Shown: in pieces, positions 25,235-37,134 of the stretch | How the letters are laid out: each line of letters begins with the position of its first letter | Position numbering within the stretch: the stretch's first letter is position 1 | Source: an uncultured Methanobacterium sp. | GTDB lineage: Archaea > Methanobacteriota > Methanobacteria > Methanobacteriales > Methanobacteriaceae | Assembly (NCBI RefSeq): GCF_963665055.1 | Contig: NZ_OY762014.1 | Span: forward strand, 1 to 64,000 | DNA length: 64,000 bases | Direction of reading: 5' to 3' | Program-made: the position numbers and the translations under genes | The notes under the pieces: model-generated | What the model was told of the DNA's origin: nothing | What the model saw: only the letters and a program-made list of their open reading frames with translations | Databases searched by the model: none

Positions 25235-26509
25235 TTATATGTTGTCTCGTACCATTCTCAAGGCACAGAATTCGCCGCACATGGTGCACATGTCACTTTC
25301 AGGAGTGGGTTTCCTTTCACGGCATTTTCGAGCCTTTTCAGCATCAAATGAGAGTTGGTACTGTTTTTCCCAGTCAAAATTTTTCCGGGCACTTGCCATT
25401 TCCATTTCTTTGGCCCAGGCACTTTCAAGCCCATTTGCAACATCTGCAGCTTGTGCTGCTATTTTTGATGCCACAACACCCTCTTTGACGTCCTGTAACC
25501 CTGGTATGGAAAGATGCTCTGCGGGAGTTACGTAACACAGGAAATCAGCACCAGCACGGGCTGCCAGTGCCCCTCCAATAGCTGAAGTTATGTGATCGTA
25601 TCCTGGTGCCAGGTCAGTTACTATTGGCCCTAAAACGTAGAATGGAGCACCTTTGCAGACTGTTTTCTGGATTTGCATGTTGGCTTCCACCTGGTTTAAG
25701 GGGACGTGTCCGGGTCCTTCTACCATGACCTGTACATCTGCCTCTCGGGCACGTTTAACCAGATCCCCCAGGATCAGGAGCTCACCAATCTGTGGTATAT
25801 CCGAGGCATCAGCCAGACAACCTGGCCTGAGACCATCACCCAGCGAGAGAGTCACATCGTGTTCACGGGCGATTTCCAGTAGGTAATCGTAATTTTTATA
25901 TAATGGGTTTTCTTCCTGGTTGTGCAGTATCCAGGCGGTTAAAAAAGCTCCTCCCCTACTTACCACTCCCATGATCCTCTCGGATCTTTTGACTTTTTCC
26001 ACGGTGTCCAGGGTGATGCCACTGTGCACTGTCATGAAGTCCACTCCTTCCCTGGCCTGTTCTTCAATAGCCCGGAACATGTCATCTGCATCCATGTTAA
26101 CCACAGCATCCTTCATCTGAGATGCAGTTATCCCGGCCTGGTATATGGGGACAGTTCCGATGGGAATATTTGTAGCTTCCATTACTGCTTTGCGCACTTC
26201 ACGGAATTTGGGCCCAGTGGAAAGATCCATCACTGCATCGGCCCCGTATTCAGTTGCTACTAGAGCCTTTTTTACTTCCAATTGCACATTTTCCAGTTCA
26301 GGGGAGGATCCCAAATTGGCGTTGATCTTGGTACTGAGTCCCCTGCCTACACCACAGGGTTTGGTGTTCCTGTTTTTATTACTTGGAATCACCACATGAC
26401 CTTTAGCAACTCTTTTTGTGAGTTTTTGAACATCTATGCCTTCATATTCTGCTACTTTTCGTATTTCGTCTGTGATCTGGCCCTTGCCAGCGTGGTACAA
26501 TTGAGTCAC
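25235..26509 (-). CDS. thiC: Phosphomethylpyrimidine synthase ThiC
   Basis: 424 residues, the short archaeal form. Radical-SAM enzyme converting aminoimidazole ribotide to the hydroxymethylpyrimidine phosphate of thiamine. Seen: GADAVMDLSTGPKFREVRKA, FMTVHSGITL, SRGGAFLTAWILHN, LSLGDGLRPGCLADASD, MVEGPGHVPLNQV, LGPIVTDLAPGYDHITSAIG and FLCYVTPAEHL. The C-terminal cluster motif is CTMCGEFC, with spacing two and three, where bacterial ThiC has two and four. The start is taken at the second GTG, since GGGTGA precedes it. A CBS-domain gene starts 50 bp away in the opposite direction. Confidence 0.93.
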   Translation of the reverse strand: MTQLYHAGKGQITDEIRKVAEYEGIDVQKLTKRVAKGHVVIPSNKNRNTKPCGVGRGLSTKINANLGSSPELENVQLEVKKALVATEYGADAVMDLSTGPKFREVRKAVMEATNIPIGTVPIYQAGITASQMKDAVVNMDADDMFRAIEEQAREGVDFMTVHSGITLDTVEKVKRSERIMGVVSRGGAFLTAWILHNQEENPLYKNYDYLLEIAREHDVTLSLGDGLRPGCLADASDIPQIGELLILGDLVKRAREADVQVMVEGPGHVPLNQVEANMQIQKTVCKGAPFYVLGPIVTDLAPGYDHITSAIGGALAARAGADFLCYVTPAEHLSIPGLQDVKEGVVASKIAAQAADVANGLESAWAKEMEMASARKNFDWEKQYQLSFDAEKARKCRERKPTPESDMCTMCGEFCALRMVRDNI

Positions 26510-26559
26510 TTTTCTCACCCTCGTTTCATATATTAGGAAGTAGTTGAAAATTAAATATT

Positions 26560-26940
26560 ATGATAAAAAAATTGCATGCTAAAGATATCATGATCAAGGA
26601 AGTGCATGTTACCTCACCCAATGACCTGGTAGCAGCAGCCAAACTGAAGATGATGCGCTGCAATGTGGGAGGACTGCCAGTGGTTAATGAAAAACAGCTG
26701 GTGGGAATAATAACCCATCGAGATGTTTTACTGGCTGGTGGGGAGTCTCTGGGCCTTAAAGTGAGCGATTTAATGAGTAAAGACCTCGAGGTAGTAAATA
26801 GAGACACTCCAGTCATGATTATTACTCGGATCATGGCAGATAAAGGTTTCCAGAGAATTCCAGTGGTGGAAGATGGTAACCTGGTGGGACTCATAACCCA
26901 GAGCTCACTTATCCGTGCACTTGCTGATTCTGGGGAATAA
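26560..26940 (+). CDS. CBS-domain pair protein
   Basis: 126 residues made of two CBS domains and nothing else (residues ~5-60 and ~66-122): VHVTSPNDLVAAAKLKMMRC, GGLPVVNEKQLVGIITHRD, then LEVVNRDTPVMIITRIMADK and RIPVVEDGNLVGLITQSSL. Such pairs bind adenine nucleotides or SAM and act as sensors. It is divergent from thiC across a 50-bp gap that must hold both promoters, so co-regulation with thiamine synthesis is possible but not shown. No clear ribosome site precedes the ATG, so the mRNA may be leaderless or nearly so. Confidence 0.85.
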   Translation: MIKKLHAKDIMIKEVHVTSPNDLVAAAKLKMMRCNVGGLPVVNEKQLVGIITHRDVLLAGGESLGLKVSDLMSKDLEVVNRDTPVMIITRIMADKGFQRIPVVEDGNLVGLITQSSLIRALADSGE

Positions 26941-27148
26941 CTAAAATCCTTTTTTAAATATCCTTTTTTAAATAATTTTAACATTGTTAATTTTTTAACA
27001 TTGTTAATAATTCTTACTTTTTCACTACCAATTTCTCGATATTAATTATTTTTATAAAATCCTTTTTTTCATAATATCCTTCTGTAATCTTAATTATTTT
27101 TCATAAAATCCAGTTTAATAAAGTACCACATCTAAATTTGGAGTTGGG

Positions 27149-27979
27149 TTAAAGTAATGGTTTGGGAATCTTTGGATCTTTCTTATCTTTTAATCCTCCG
27201 ATCTTTTTAATTCTCATTTTCAGGAATTTTTCACCATCTTCAGTAACTCCATATATTGGTATGGATTCTCCTGCCCTGAAATAAGCTTGATCTTCACCAA
27301 TTTCCCGGATACATTTAGAAGCACATCCAGTTATCACATCAGCATATTTAAATAAATTTTTTGCATCTTCTTCAGAAATCTGGGTTACATGGGCCGCAAA
27401 AATGTATATTTTTATATTTGGATTCTGTTCTTCAAGCTCCCTGATACTCTTTGCATCTGCTGCAGAAACCAGCGTAACCGCTATCTTATTAAATCCCATT
27501 TCAATTGCTTTTTTAACACCTTTAATCTGGTTAATCTCTGCTGTTTCCGGATCAAGTATATTTTCAGCACCTAAAAGATTGACAACATCTTCAAGAGGAG
27601 TTGTGCTTACCAGACCAGATACTCTACCCCCAATACCCTGAATCAGTTCAGGCTCGGTTAATATTACTGTACCGCATCCTTCACATACTGTTACCACGGC
27701 ATCGATTTTTCCCGCTTCAACTGCAGTATTCAGAGTTTCTGAAACCCCAAAAGAAAGGAAATCCTGCATTCTCAGGGTTCTCTCACCGGTGCAAAAGCCA
27801 AAATCATTTATTCTGAATTCGATGTTTTCCTTTACATCTTTAGCAGTGAGCTTTTTTATACCCCTGTATTTATCAAATATAGGGCAATATTCTATTTTTG
27901 GCTCCCCAACTTCGACTACTTTTCCGTCTTTAATTTTAACTCTGGTTTTACCCAGGGCTTCAATCACATGTTCATCCAT
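27149..27979 (-). CDS. Methanogenesis marker protein 8 (DUF2099)
   Basis: 276 residues, soluble. It matches the DUF2099 / methanogenesis marker 8 family, found in methanogens. Seen: FCTGERTLRMQDFLSFG, DAVVTVCEGCGTVILTEPEL, LVSTTPLEDVVNLLGAENIL, AVTLVSAADAKSIRELEE and VITGCASKCIREIGE. Conserved cysteines (CPIF, CTGE, CEGC, CASKC) could bind a metal or cluster. The biochemical role is unknown. GGTGA lies just before the ATG chosen; a longer frame seven codons upstream has none. Not in an operon here. Confidence 0.85.
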   Translation of the reverse strand: MDEHVIEALGKTRVKIKDGKVVEVGEPKIEYCPIFDKYRGIKKLTAKDVKENIEFRINDFGFCTGERTLRMQDFLSFGVSETLNTAVEAGKIDAVVTVCEGCGTVILTEPELIQGIGGRVSGLVSTTPLEDVVNLLGAENILDPETAEINQIKGVKKAIEMGFNKIAVTLVSAADAKSIRELEEQNPNIKIYIFAAHVTQISEEDAKNLFKYADVITGCASKCIREIGEDQAYFRAGESIPIYGVTEDGEKFLKMRIKKIGGLKDKKDPKIPKPLL

Positions 27980-28115
27980 TTTTTGTTCACCTGAAAACAC
28001 AATAAGTACCTGAAAACATAAAGTGATTTATTAAATATAAGCAATTCATAGAATAAGTATACTCATTCTTCCTATAGAAAACTTTAAATTAGATGAGAAT
28101 GAACAGGATATAAGC

Positions 28116-28230
<115 letters not shown>

Positions 28231-28421
28231 TTATTATCATTATTTTAATGTATTTCTGATTTTCAAGAATTTTTTTCCAATATTTGTTAACTAAAAAACA
28301 AATATTTTGTTAACTAAAAACAGTTGAATCACTTAACTAAAAACAGGTAAAAGTATATCCTATAAAAAACCCCATTTTTATCCTCAAAATCCCATTAAAA
28401 TAAAAAAATAATTATTTATAA

Positions 28422-28712
28422 TCATTTCAAACGTTGTTCTTTTTCAGAACCTTCAATGCAGTACAATTCATGTTTCATTTCAAAATTACTGTGGGCAGGA
28501 CACTGGGAACAAATGCATTCTACCTGATCAACTTCACAGTTACTTTTACCTAAAATACAAAATAATGCTTCGTTATTTCCAGTCATACACTGATTATATG
28601 TTGGGCAGGTCCGACATATACAAATTTTTTTCTTTTCCATGTTAATTAATTGGTTTAACTGCTCTTCTGGCATTTCAGACATTTTTTCCAGGGCTATTTC
28701 AAACTGGTCCAT
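28422..28712 (-). CDS. DUF2769 cysteine-rich protein
   Basis: 96 residues with repeated cysteine groups: CICRTCPTYNQC, then CILGKSNC, then CICSQCPAH, and a late Cys in LYCIEG. This is the DUF2769 pattern of methanogens. The first ~40 residues are a helical acidic segment (EIALEKMSEMPEEQLNQLI). Probably binds zinc or an iron-sulfur cluster; no function is known. The ATG chosen has AGGAGGG six bases upstream; the longer frame with ten extra residues would include that ribosome site in its coding part. Confidence 0.8.
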   Translation of the reverse strand: MDQFEIALEKMSEMPEEQLNQLINMEKKKICICRTCPTYNQCMTGNNEALFCILGKSNCEVDQVECICSQCPAHSNFEMKHELYCIEGSEKEQRLK

Positions 28713-28892
28713 AAAATCCCTCCTACTAAAATAACCATCCATTTATTCTAAAGTGACCATCCATTTAATTTCTATATCATTTCTTTGTAATTTTTCTTAA
28801 ATGATTTTTTTCTTAAATGATCTGTATTTTCTGATCAGTATTTTCATACATCATACAGATCAGTTAGTTATAATACCTCATAATCACACCAA

Positions 28893-29075
28893 TTACGTGT
28901 ATCTCATCCTGATGACGTTGAATGCAACTACCACCCCTACAAATGCAATTCTGATGTAGGGACTCACTGGGGCAAAAAGAGCGATTAATAATATGGCCAC
29001 ACCCACAATACTATGGGTTAAAAGGTTTTTCCAGTCAGTTAGATATGCTCTTAGTCCTTTGATCACACGATTCAT
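28893..29075 (-). CDS. Small membrane protein (paralogue A)
   Basis: 60 residues: basic amphipathic start (MNRVIKGLRAYLTDWKN), a membrane segment (~22-38), a polar turn SPYIRI and a second membrane segment (~42-54), ending NVIRMRY. It shares the pattern G-x3-Y-x2-D-x-KN-x3-H ... PY-x-R ... FN-x2-RMRY with the next gene upstream, so the two are paralogues. GGGAG precedes the ATG. No known domain. Confidence 0.65.
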   Translation of the reverse strand: MNRVIKGLRAYLTDWKNLLTHSIVGVAILLIALFAPVSPYIRIAFVGVVVAFNVIRMRYT

Positions 29076-29217
29076 GGTTTTTTCAACTCCCTTAATTCAT
29101 CAGGTACCCCTCAATTCATGAAGTAATATATTAACTGTAAATATTGATTCACTGTAATCAATTGCATAACTCAATTCAAATATATTTCAACCACAAAAAA
29201 TCTACTTCTTTAGGATA

Positions 29218-29403
29218 CTAGCCCAAGTATCTCATCCTCAACAGGTTGAAACCCACTGCACCAGCAAAAACACCTACCCGGACGTAAGGGTTAATTGAAT
29301 CAAACACGGTTAATATTAACATTGAAACTCCAGTTAATGCGTGGACTATCCTGTTTTTCCTGTCTTTGAAGTATGATTTGATGCCGTTTACTATGTTCTC
29401 CAT
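29218..29403 (-). CDS. Small membrane protein (paralogue B)
   Basis: 61 residues with two membrane segments separated by INPYVRV, ending FNLLRMRYLG. It is a paralogue of the gene 140 bp downstream. GGAGGT lies before the ATG chosen. The promoter region holds AATTATGATATAT twice (29434-29446 and 29449-29461), bracketed by two TATATCG copies (29427, 29457). Function unknown. Confidence 0.68.
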   Translation of the reverse strand: MENIVNGIKSYFKDRKNRIVHALTGVSMLILTVFDSINPYVRVGVFAGAVGFNLLRMRYLG

Positions 29404-29575
29404 AAGTTGAGTAACCTCCAAATTAGTATATCGAATTATGATATATATAATTATGATATATCGTTTTTTTATATATAGTTTGTGGTTATTAAAACTCCAA
29501 AAACATTAAAAATAAACAACACCAGACTAAAACTGTATCTAAAAAGAATTAATGAATGGTTATTTTGGTGTATTT

Positions 29576-30328
29576 ATGCCTGCTGAACAGGAAGCAAAAA
29601 GTTATTGGGAAATGTTAGACCGTCAAAAGGGAATTATCAGCGAAGAAGAACAGTTGAATCTCTTAAACTCCCAGATTACGGTCATTGGTTGTGGAGGTAT
29701 AGGTGGAGCCACCACTGAAATGCTAGCCAGGATAGGGGTTGGAAAGCTTCGAATAGTTGATAAAGACGTTTTCGACCTATCAAATATTAATCGGCAGTTA
29801 ATGAGTAGCCAGGAAAGTGTGGGAAGATCAAAAACAGAAATAACCAAAAAGAGACTGGAATCCATTAACCCCACCATAGAGGTTGAAGCATTTAACCAGG
29901 AGTTAAATGATAAAAACGTTTTAAAAATTTTAAAGGGAAGTCAAATCATCATTGACGCACTGGACAACCTTTTAACCCGTATTATTGTAAGCCGGTGCTG
30001 TGAAAAGTTAGACATTCCATTCATCCACGGAGCAATACACGGCACCATGGGCCAGGTTAGTGTTTTTAACAGTTCCACACCGTCTTACGAAGAATTATTT
30101 AAATTACCCTCGCAGGGCAAAGAATTAAGCGATGAAATCCGTTCAAAGGTTTCAAATCTCAGTAAAGAAGTTCCACCAGTAATTGGGCCAGTGCCCAATA
30201 TAGTGGGATGTCTCCAGGCTTTTGAATCTGTTAAACTTATTACTGGTAAAGGAAGCCCTATTATGGCCCCTCGTGTGCTGATGTTTGATTTAATGAAAGA
30301 AGAAGCATTTTCAGTAGTTCGTTTTTAA
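29576..30328 (+). CDS. ThiF/MoeB/HesA-family adenylyltransferase-like protein
   Basis: 250 residues. The Rossmann ATP-binding loop is VIGCGGIGGATTEMLARIG (residues ~41-59), followed by LRIVDKDVFDLSNINRQLM with the conserved Asp and Asn-Arg-Gln. DALDNLLTRIIVSRCCEKL and FIHGAIHGTMGQVSVF follow. E1-like enzymes adenylate the C-terminus of a ubiquitin-like sulfur carrier. The usual four zinc cysteines are absent: only a CC pair appears, and the position of the usual second CxxC shows none. GGTG before the ATG supports this start over one eight codons upstream. No sulfur-carrier gene lies next to it, so the substrate is open. Confidence 0.8.
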   Translation: MPAEQEAKSYWEMLDRQKGIISEEEQLNLLNSQITVIGCGGIGGATTEMLARIGVGKLRIVDKDVFDLSNINRQLMSSQESVGRSKTEITKKRLESINPTIEVEAFNQELNDKNVLKILKGSQIIIDALDNLLTRIIVSRCCEKLDIPFIHGAIHGTMGQVSVFNSSTPSYEELFKLPSQGKELSDEIRSKVSNLSKEVPPVIGPVPNIVGCLQAFESVKLITGKGSPIMAPRVLMFDLMKEEAFSVVRF

Positions 30329-30590
30329 TTAACCCCTGTAATTTATGGACCCACTACATGCATAGTCCTGGAAACAGTACAGTTTAAGTAACAACAGTAA
30401 AATGTTGGAAAACCAAGAATGATAAGCCACATTTGACAGAACAAATGTCTTAATTAATATTAATTAATATATAAAAACATGATTAAAGAGCATTAACTCT
30501 AATTCCACTTTAAAAATTTTAATTCCAAGTTAAAAATGGTAATTCCGGTTAAAAATGTTTATTGCACTCAAATAAAGAATAGGTGTTTTA

Positions 30591-30986
30591 ATGTTATCCC
30601 AAAAATCAGCGCTAATTGTGAGCTTCATTATTGTAATATCAATTGTAATGACCAGCGGATGTACTTTCGACATGAAAAATCTCATTAATCAGAATAATAA
30701 CAGTAAGGTAGATATAATTCAGTATACAGTTAACGTTGACTCCAGCAATAACAATTCTTATCATGTAAATGGTATGGTAGAAAACAGAGCTGCCCAGAAC
30801 TACAGTTCTGTCAACTTAACAGTTACTGGATACAATGCTAAAAAAGAAGCAATCTCCAAAACCAAAATAACATTACCAAAAGTGCCAGCACATGATTATA
30901 CTGATTATGATGCATGGTTAACTTCATCCAACGGTGAAAAAATAAGCACAGCCACTGTTGAATTCATAAATGGTACCAAAGGTTGA
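30591..30986 (+). CDS. Lipoprotein with FxLYD-like domain
   Basis: 131 residues: hydrophobic signal (residues 6-21), a lipobox-like MTSGC (Cys24), a polar Asn-rich linker, then a single beta-sandwich-like domain (~45-131) resembling FxLYD modules: YTVNVDSSNNNSYHVNGMVEN, SVNLTVTGYNAKKEAISKTK, ATVEFING. Exported and probably membrane-attached. AGGTG precedes the ATG. No operon partner; function unknown. Confidence 0.65.
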   Translation: MLSQKSALIVSFIIVISIVMTSGCTFDMKNLINQNNNSKVDIIQYTVNVDSSNNNSYHVNGMVENRAAQNYSSVNLTVTGYNAKKEAISKTKITLPKVPAHDYTDYDAWLTSSNGEKISTATVEFINGTKG

Positions 30987-31122
30987 TTTCTTTAGAAAAT
31001 ATTCTAATTTACTTTTAAAAGGATTTCTTAAAGATTTTTAGAGATTTTTTAAAGATATCTTCGAGACTTCTTAATTTTAAAAAAGATTTCAGTTTACGAT
31101 GCACCAGCCACATAAATAATAT

Positions 31123-31201
31123 GATTGTCACAATCCTGGAACACATATCATAATTCATTACATTGGATGAAATTGGTACATAATAATTATGGTTGTCACA
31201 A
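31123..31201 (+). promoter_or_regulatory. Two TTGTCACAA inverted repeats upstream of glnA
   Basis: GATTGTCACAATC (31123-31135) is a perfect inverted repeat around one base. TTGTCACAATCC recurs at 31193-31204, just upstream of the glnA TATA box, so copies are 68 bp apart. They look like binding sites for a dimeric regulator; the protein is unknown. Confidence 0.5.
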
Positions 31202-31209
31202 TCCACAAA

Positions 31210-32596
<1,387 letters not shown>

Positions 32597-32608
32597 AACC
32601 TCTCATTA

Positions 32609-32630
32609 TTTCTTTTTTTCTTTTATTTTT
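32609..32630 (+). terminator. T-rich terminator after glnA
   Basis: Two T runs (seven and four to five long) begin 13 bases after the stop, as in oligo-T archaeal termination. Confidence 0.55.
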
Positions 32631-32862
32631 CATACCCTCCCCACATTGATATTCACGAAACATTGATATCCAGAAGTTTCACATCCCGAATTTTAACCAT
32701 AAGTATTTAAAATTAATCTCAATAATTAAAACTAACATTCTTAAATTAATAATTGGATTAAATACTAGAATTCATAAATGAAACTAGTACTATTACAAAA
32801 TAGAAATAAAATTTAATTAAAACTAAATAATTTTACTGATACTAAAATAGAAGGGTGAATAG

Positions 32863-34560
<1,698 letters not shown>

Positions 34561-34857
34561 ACAAACTTCTTCCTGTTGTTGTATTTGAATAAAAAAAATA
34601 TTCTTTAAATCCCTTCTATACGGTCAATTTTTCTCATTATTCCATAAAATCTTATTATTCCCATGAAAAAAGTTTTAATTACAATAGGGTTTATTTTACA
34701 ATAGGGTTTATTTTCAATTAAACATTTAATTCTTAACGAAATATTCCAGAGCTAGATAGTATCCCCAGAATGAGAATGGAATCTGTTACTCATTACTGGG
34801 AATGTTTGAGTTAGTTGATCTACCTTTGAGTTAGGGATCTACCAAGTCTTTGATTTT

Positions 34858-35349
34858 TTAGTCAACAAAACGTTTATCTGATTTTTTATCTTTAGCTTCA
34901 TGATGTTTATCGTCAAACCAGCCTATAGAAACCTCTTCATCATTACAGGTGTTAAAATGAGGAATGTATGGCTTTATATCAAGAAGAGGAGTTCCATCAA
35001 GAATGTCCACATTGGATATATGAATTACATTCCCTTCTACTTTATCCAATTTAACTACTGAAATACCAATAGGATTTGGACGTTTAGGTGCTCTTGTTGC
35101 AAATATACCCCGTTTTACTGTGTCCAGGAATGGTTTTACTTTAAGTGAATGTCCATTGCACATGTGGAAATGATAGATCAATATAATATGGGAAAATCCA
35201 TCTAAATCCTTTAAACCTTCTTCATATTCTTTGTTAAGAATTATTTCTCCTTTAACTCCTTCTGCACCAACAGGTTGTATTGGCATTCCATGAAGTTCTT
35301 TAAAGGGAGAATGTATGATTCCAATTGGATTGTACTGTACTTGATTCAT
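34858..35349 (-). CDS. trmO: tRNA (N6-threonylcarbamoyl-A37) methyltransferase TrmO
   Basis: 163 residues of the TsaA/UPF0066 family. Seen: PIGIIHSPFKELHGMPIQP, GLKDLDGFSHIILIYHFH, RGIFATRAPKRPNPIGISVV (the SAM-binding signature), ILDGTPLLDIKPYIPHF. The bacterial TrmO adds a methyl group to t6A37 of threonine tRNA; archaeal members may have the same or a related role. The C-terminal tail is Lys/Asp-rich. GGTGAT precedes the ATG. A copy of ACAATAGGGTTTATTTT is duplicated in the gap downstream (about 34680-34713). Confidence 0.85.
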   Translation of the reverse strand: MNQVQYNPIGIIHSPFKELHGMPIQPVGAEGVKGEIILNKEYEEGLKDLDGFSHIILIYHFHMCNGHSLKVKPFLDTVKRGIFATRAPKRPNPIGISVVKLDKVEGNVIHISNVDILDGTPLLDIKPYIPHFNTCNDEEVSIGWFDDKHHEAKDKKSDKRFVD

Positions 35350-35487
35350 TGTTTATCACCGTAATACAAAATAGTGGAAAATGCCGAGATGTAACAGTTT
35401 ACATTAAAAAAATATTTTAATCATCTAATATATAAAATAACACGCTAGAGTAACTGGATGAAAACTAAAAAATGGAGATGTTAAACC

Positions 35488-35697
35488 ATGAAAATAAGTG
35501 CCAGGAATACTATTAAAGGTAAAGTAGAGGGTGTGGAAGTAGGAGCAGTAATGGCTAACGTCAAAATAAAAATAGAAGCTCCAGATGTTATCACAGCAAT
35601 AATCACCAAGGAATCTGTCAAAGATCTGGATATTAAAGACGGGGACGAAGTTATCGCCATTGTTAAATCCACTGAAGTAATGGTTGGCAAAAAATAA
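35488..35697 (+). CDS. Molybdenum-pterin-binding (Mop/TOBE) protein
   Basis: 69 residues, a single Mop domain: KISARNTIKGKVEGVEVGAV at the N-terminus, VITAIITKESVKDLDIKDGD, EVIAIVKSTEVMVGKK at the end. Mop proteins form hexamers that bind molybdate or tungstate. It lies 220 bp before the ferredoxin-fwdF pair, and formylmethanofuran dehydrogenase is a Mo/W enzyme, so a metal store or sensor role for this pathway is plausible. GGAG precedes the ATG. T-rich sequence follows directly, so it is probably transcribed alone. Confidence 0.9.
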   Translation: MKISARNTIKGKVEGVEVGAVMANVKIKIEAPDVITAIITKESVKDLDIKDGDEVIAIVKSTEVMVGKK

Positions 35698-35710
35698 CCC
35701 TATTACTACT

Positions 35711-35728
35711 TCTCTTTTTTATTTTTTT
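35711..35728 (+). terminator. T-rich terminator after mop gene
   Basis: Two T runs of six and seven begin about 15 bases after the stop codon. Confidence 0.5.
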
Positions 35729-35857
35729 AAAGAATTCATGGTTTCAACCCAACAATCAAATCCATTATAATTTCCTCACACTTCGCTTTTTAAAGGATAA
35801 TAGAACTTTTTTTAAGGTTTTAACAATTATTAATTTTTTTTAAATTTCAATGAAATT

Positions 35858-35881
35858 CGATATGTTTATATGTCCATATCG
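35858..35881 (+). promoter_or_regulatory. Inverted-repeat element around the TATA box of the fwd genes
   Basis: CGATATG-N10-CATATCG is a perfect 7-bp inverted repeat whose spacer is the TATA box TTTATAT. The start codon is about 50 bp downstream. A 20/24-identical element sits at the fmdE promoter (45183-45206). A repressor bound here would block TATA-binding protein. Confidence 0.7.
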
Positions 35882-35920
35882 CATAATTATAGCATCAATC
35901 ATTAAGTGAGGGTGATAATT

Positions 35921-36119
<199 letters not shown>

Positions 36120-36138
36120 ATATAGGGGAATGGTATTT

Positions 36139-37134
36139 ATGAGCGCGGTAGAAAGAAATGGGAACGACAAACGTTCTCTGGATTACATCAGTGACAAATG
36201 TGTGGGATGCGGTATATGCACCAGCATCTGCCCCACAGAATCCTTAAGGCTGGGCCCAGTATTACCCATAGCCAGAGGACTGGTGAACATGGATTACGTG
36301 AATGTTAACAAGAACAGCTGTGTTTTATGCGGTTTATGCGCATCAGCCTGTCCTTTCGAAGCATTCGAGTTCAAGATCAACGATGAAAACATCAAAGATC
36401 TGGAGGCCTATCCTCAATGGAACCACTCGGCCTACATTGACAATGAAGAGTGTTTATATTGTAAGGCATGTGAAACTGCTTGCCCTCAGGATGCCATAAC
36501 CATAAAACGTGAACTACCTAAACGTTCCAACCTGGTTGTAGGTGAAATCGATATAAACAAGGACGAATGTATTTACTGTGGTATATGTGAAGAGATGTGC
36601 CCACCACAGGCCATAACTATGACTGTCAAGGAACAGATGGAACGCGACATCGAAGTGGATGAAGATAAATGTGTTTACTGTCTGGTGTGTAAACGTGCCT
36701 GCCCAGTTGATGCTATAAAAGCAGCATGTACTTCCTGTTCATATGGAGAGTATGAAATAAACCCAGAAGATGCTAAAATCAAGGGAAGGGCCATTCTGGA
36801 GGAAGACAAATGTGTTAACTGCGGCTGGTGCCAGGAAATCTGTCCGGTTGATGCTGCTAAAGTCATCAAACCATTTGAAGGCGAAATTTCCGTTAACATC
36901 GAAGAATGTAAAGGTGAATCCTGCCACGCATGTGTGGACGTCTGCCCCTGTAATGCAGCAAGTATTGTGGATGATAAATCATCCATTGAAGAGAAATTCT
37001 GCATTCTCTGCGGTGCCTGCAGTAATGTGTGCCCACAAAACTGCATAACCATTAAACGGGACAAGATGAACCTGGAAAACATCCGTTCCAAATCCTGGCA
37101 GAACAAGCTATCCGGATTAATTGAAGGGAAATAA
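36139..37134 (+). CDS. fwdF: Polyferredoxin FwdF (eight [4Fe-4S] clusters)
   Basis: 331 residues with eight four-cysteine motifs in order: CVGCGICTSICP, CVLCGLCASACP, CLYCKACETACP, CIYCGICEEMCP, CVYCLVCKRACP, CVNCGWCQEICP, CKGESCHACVDVCP and CILCGACSNVCP. Length and cluster number match FwdF, the polyferredoxin wire of formylmethanofuran dehydrogenase. It joins FwdABCD units and carries low-potential electrons for CO2 reduction. The catalytic fwd genes are not next to it: after the stop comes a T-rich terminator and an 830-bp gap. The second ATG (chosen) follows AGGGGA at a normal distance. Confidence 0.88.
   Translation: MSAVERNGNDKRSLDYISDKCVGCGICTSICPTESLRLGPVLPIARGLVNMDYVNVNKNSCVLCGLCASACPFEAFEFKINDENIKDLEAYPQWNHSAYIDNEECLYCKACETACPQDAITIKRELPKRSNLVVGEIDINKDECIYCGICEEMCPPQAITMTVKEQMERDIEVDEDKCVYCLVCKRACPVDAIKAACTSCSYGEYEINPEDAKIKGRAILEEDKCVNCGWCQEICPVDAAKVIKPFEGEISVNIEECKGESCHACVDVCPCNAASIVDDKSSIEEKFCILCGACSNVCPQNCITIKRDKMNLENIRSKSWQNKLSGLIEGK

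Noticed and set aside
26526..26984. 152-codon minus-strand frame opposite the CBS gene
   Set aside because: It is a mirror of the CBS gene, with low-complexity translation and no ribosome site.
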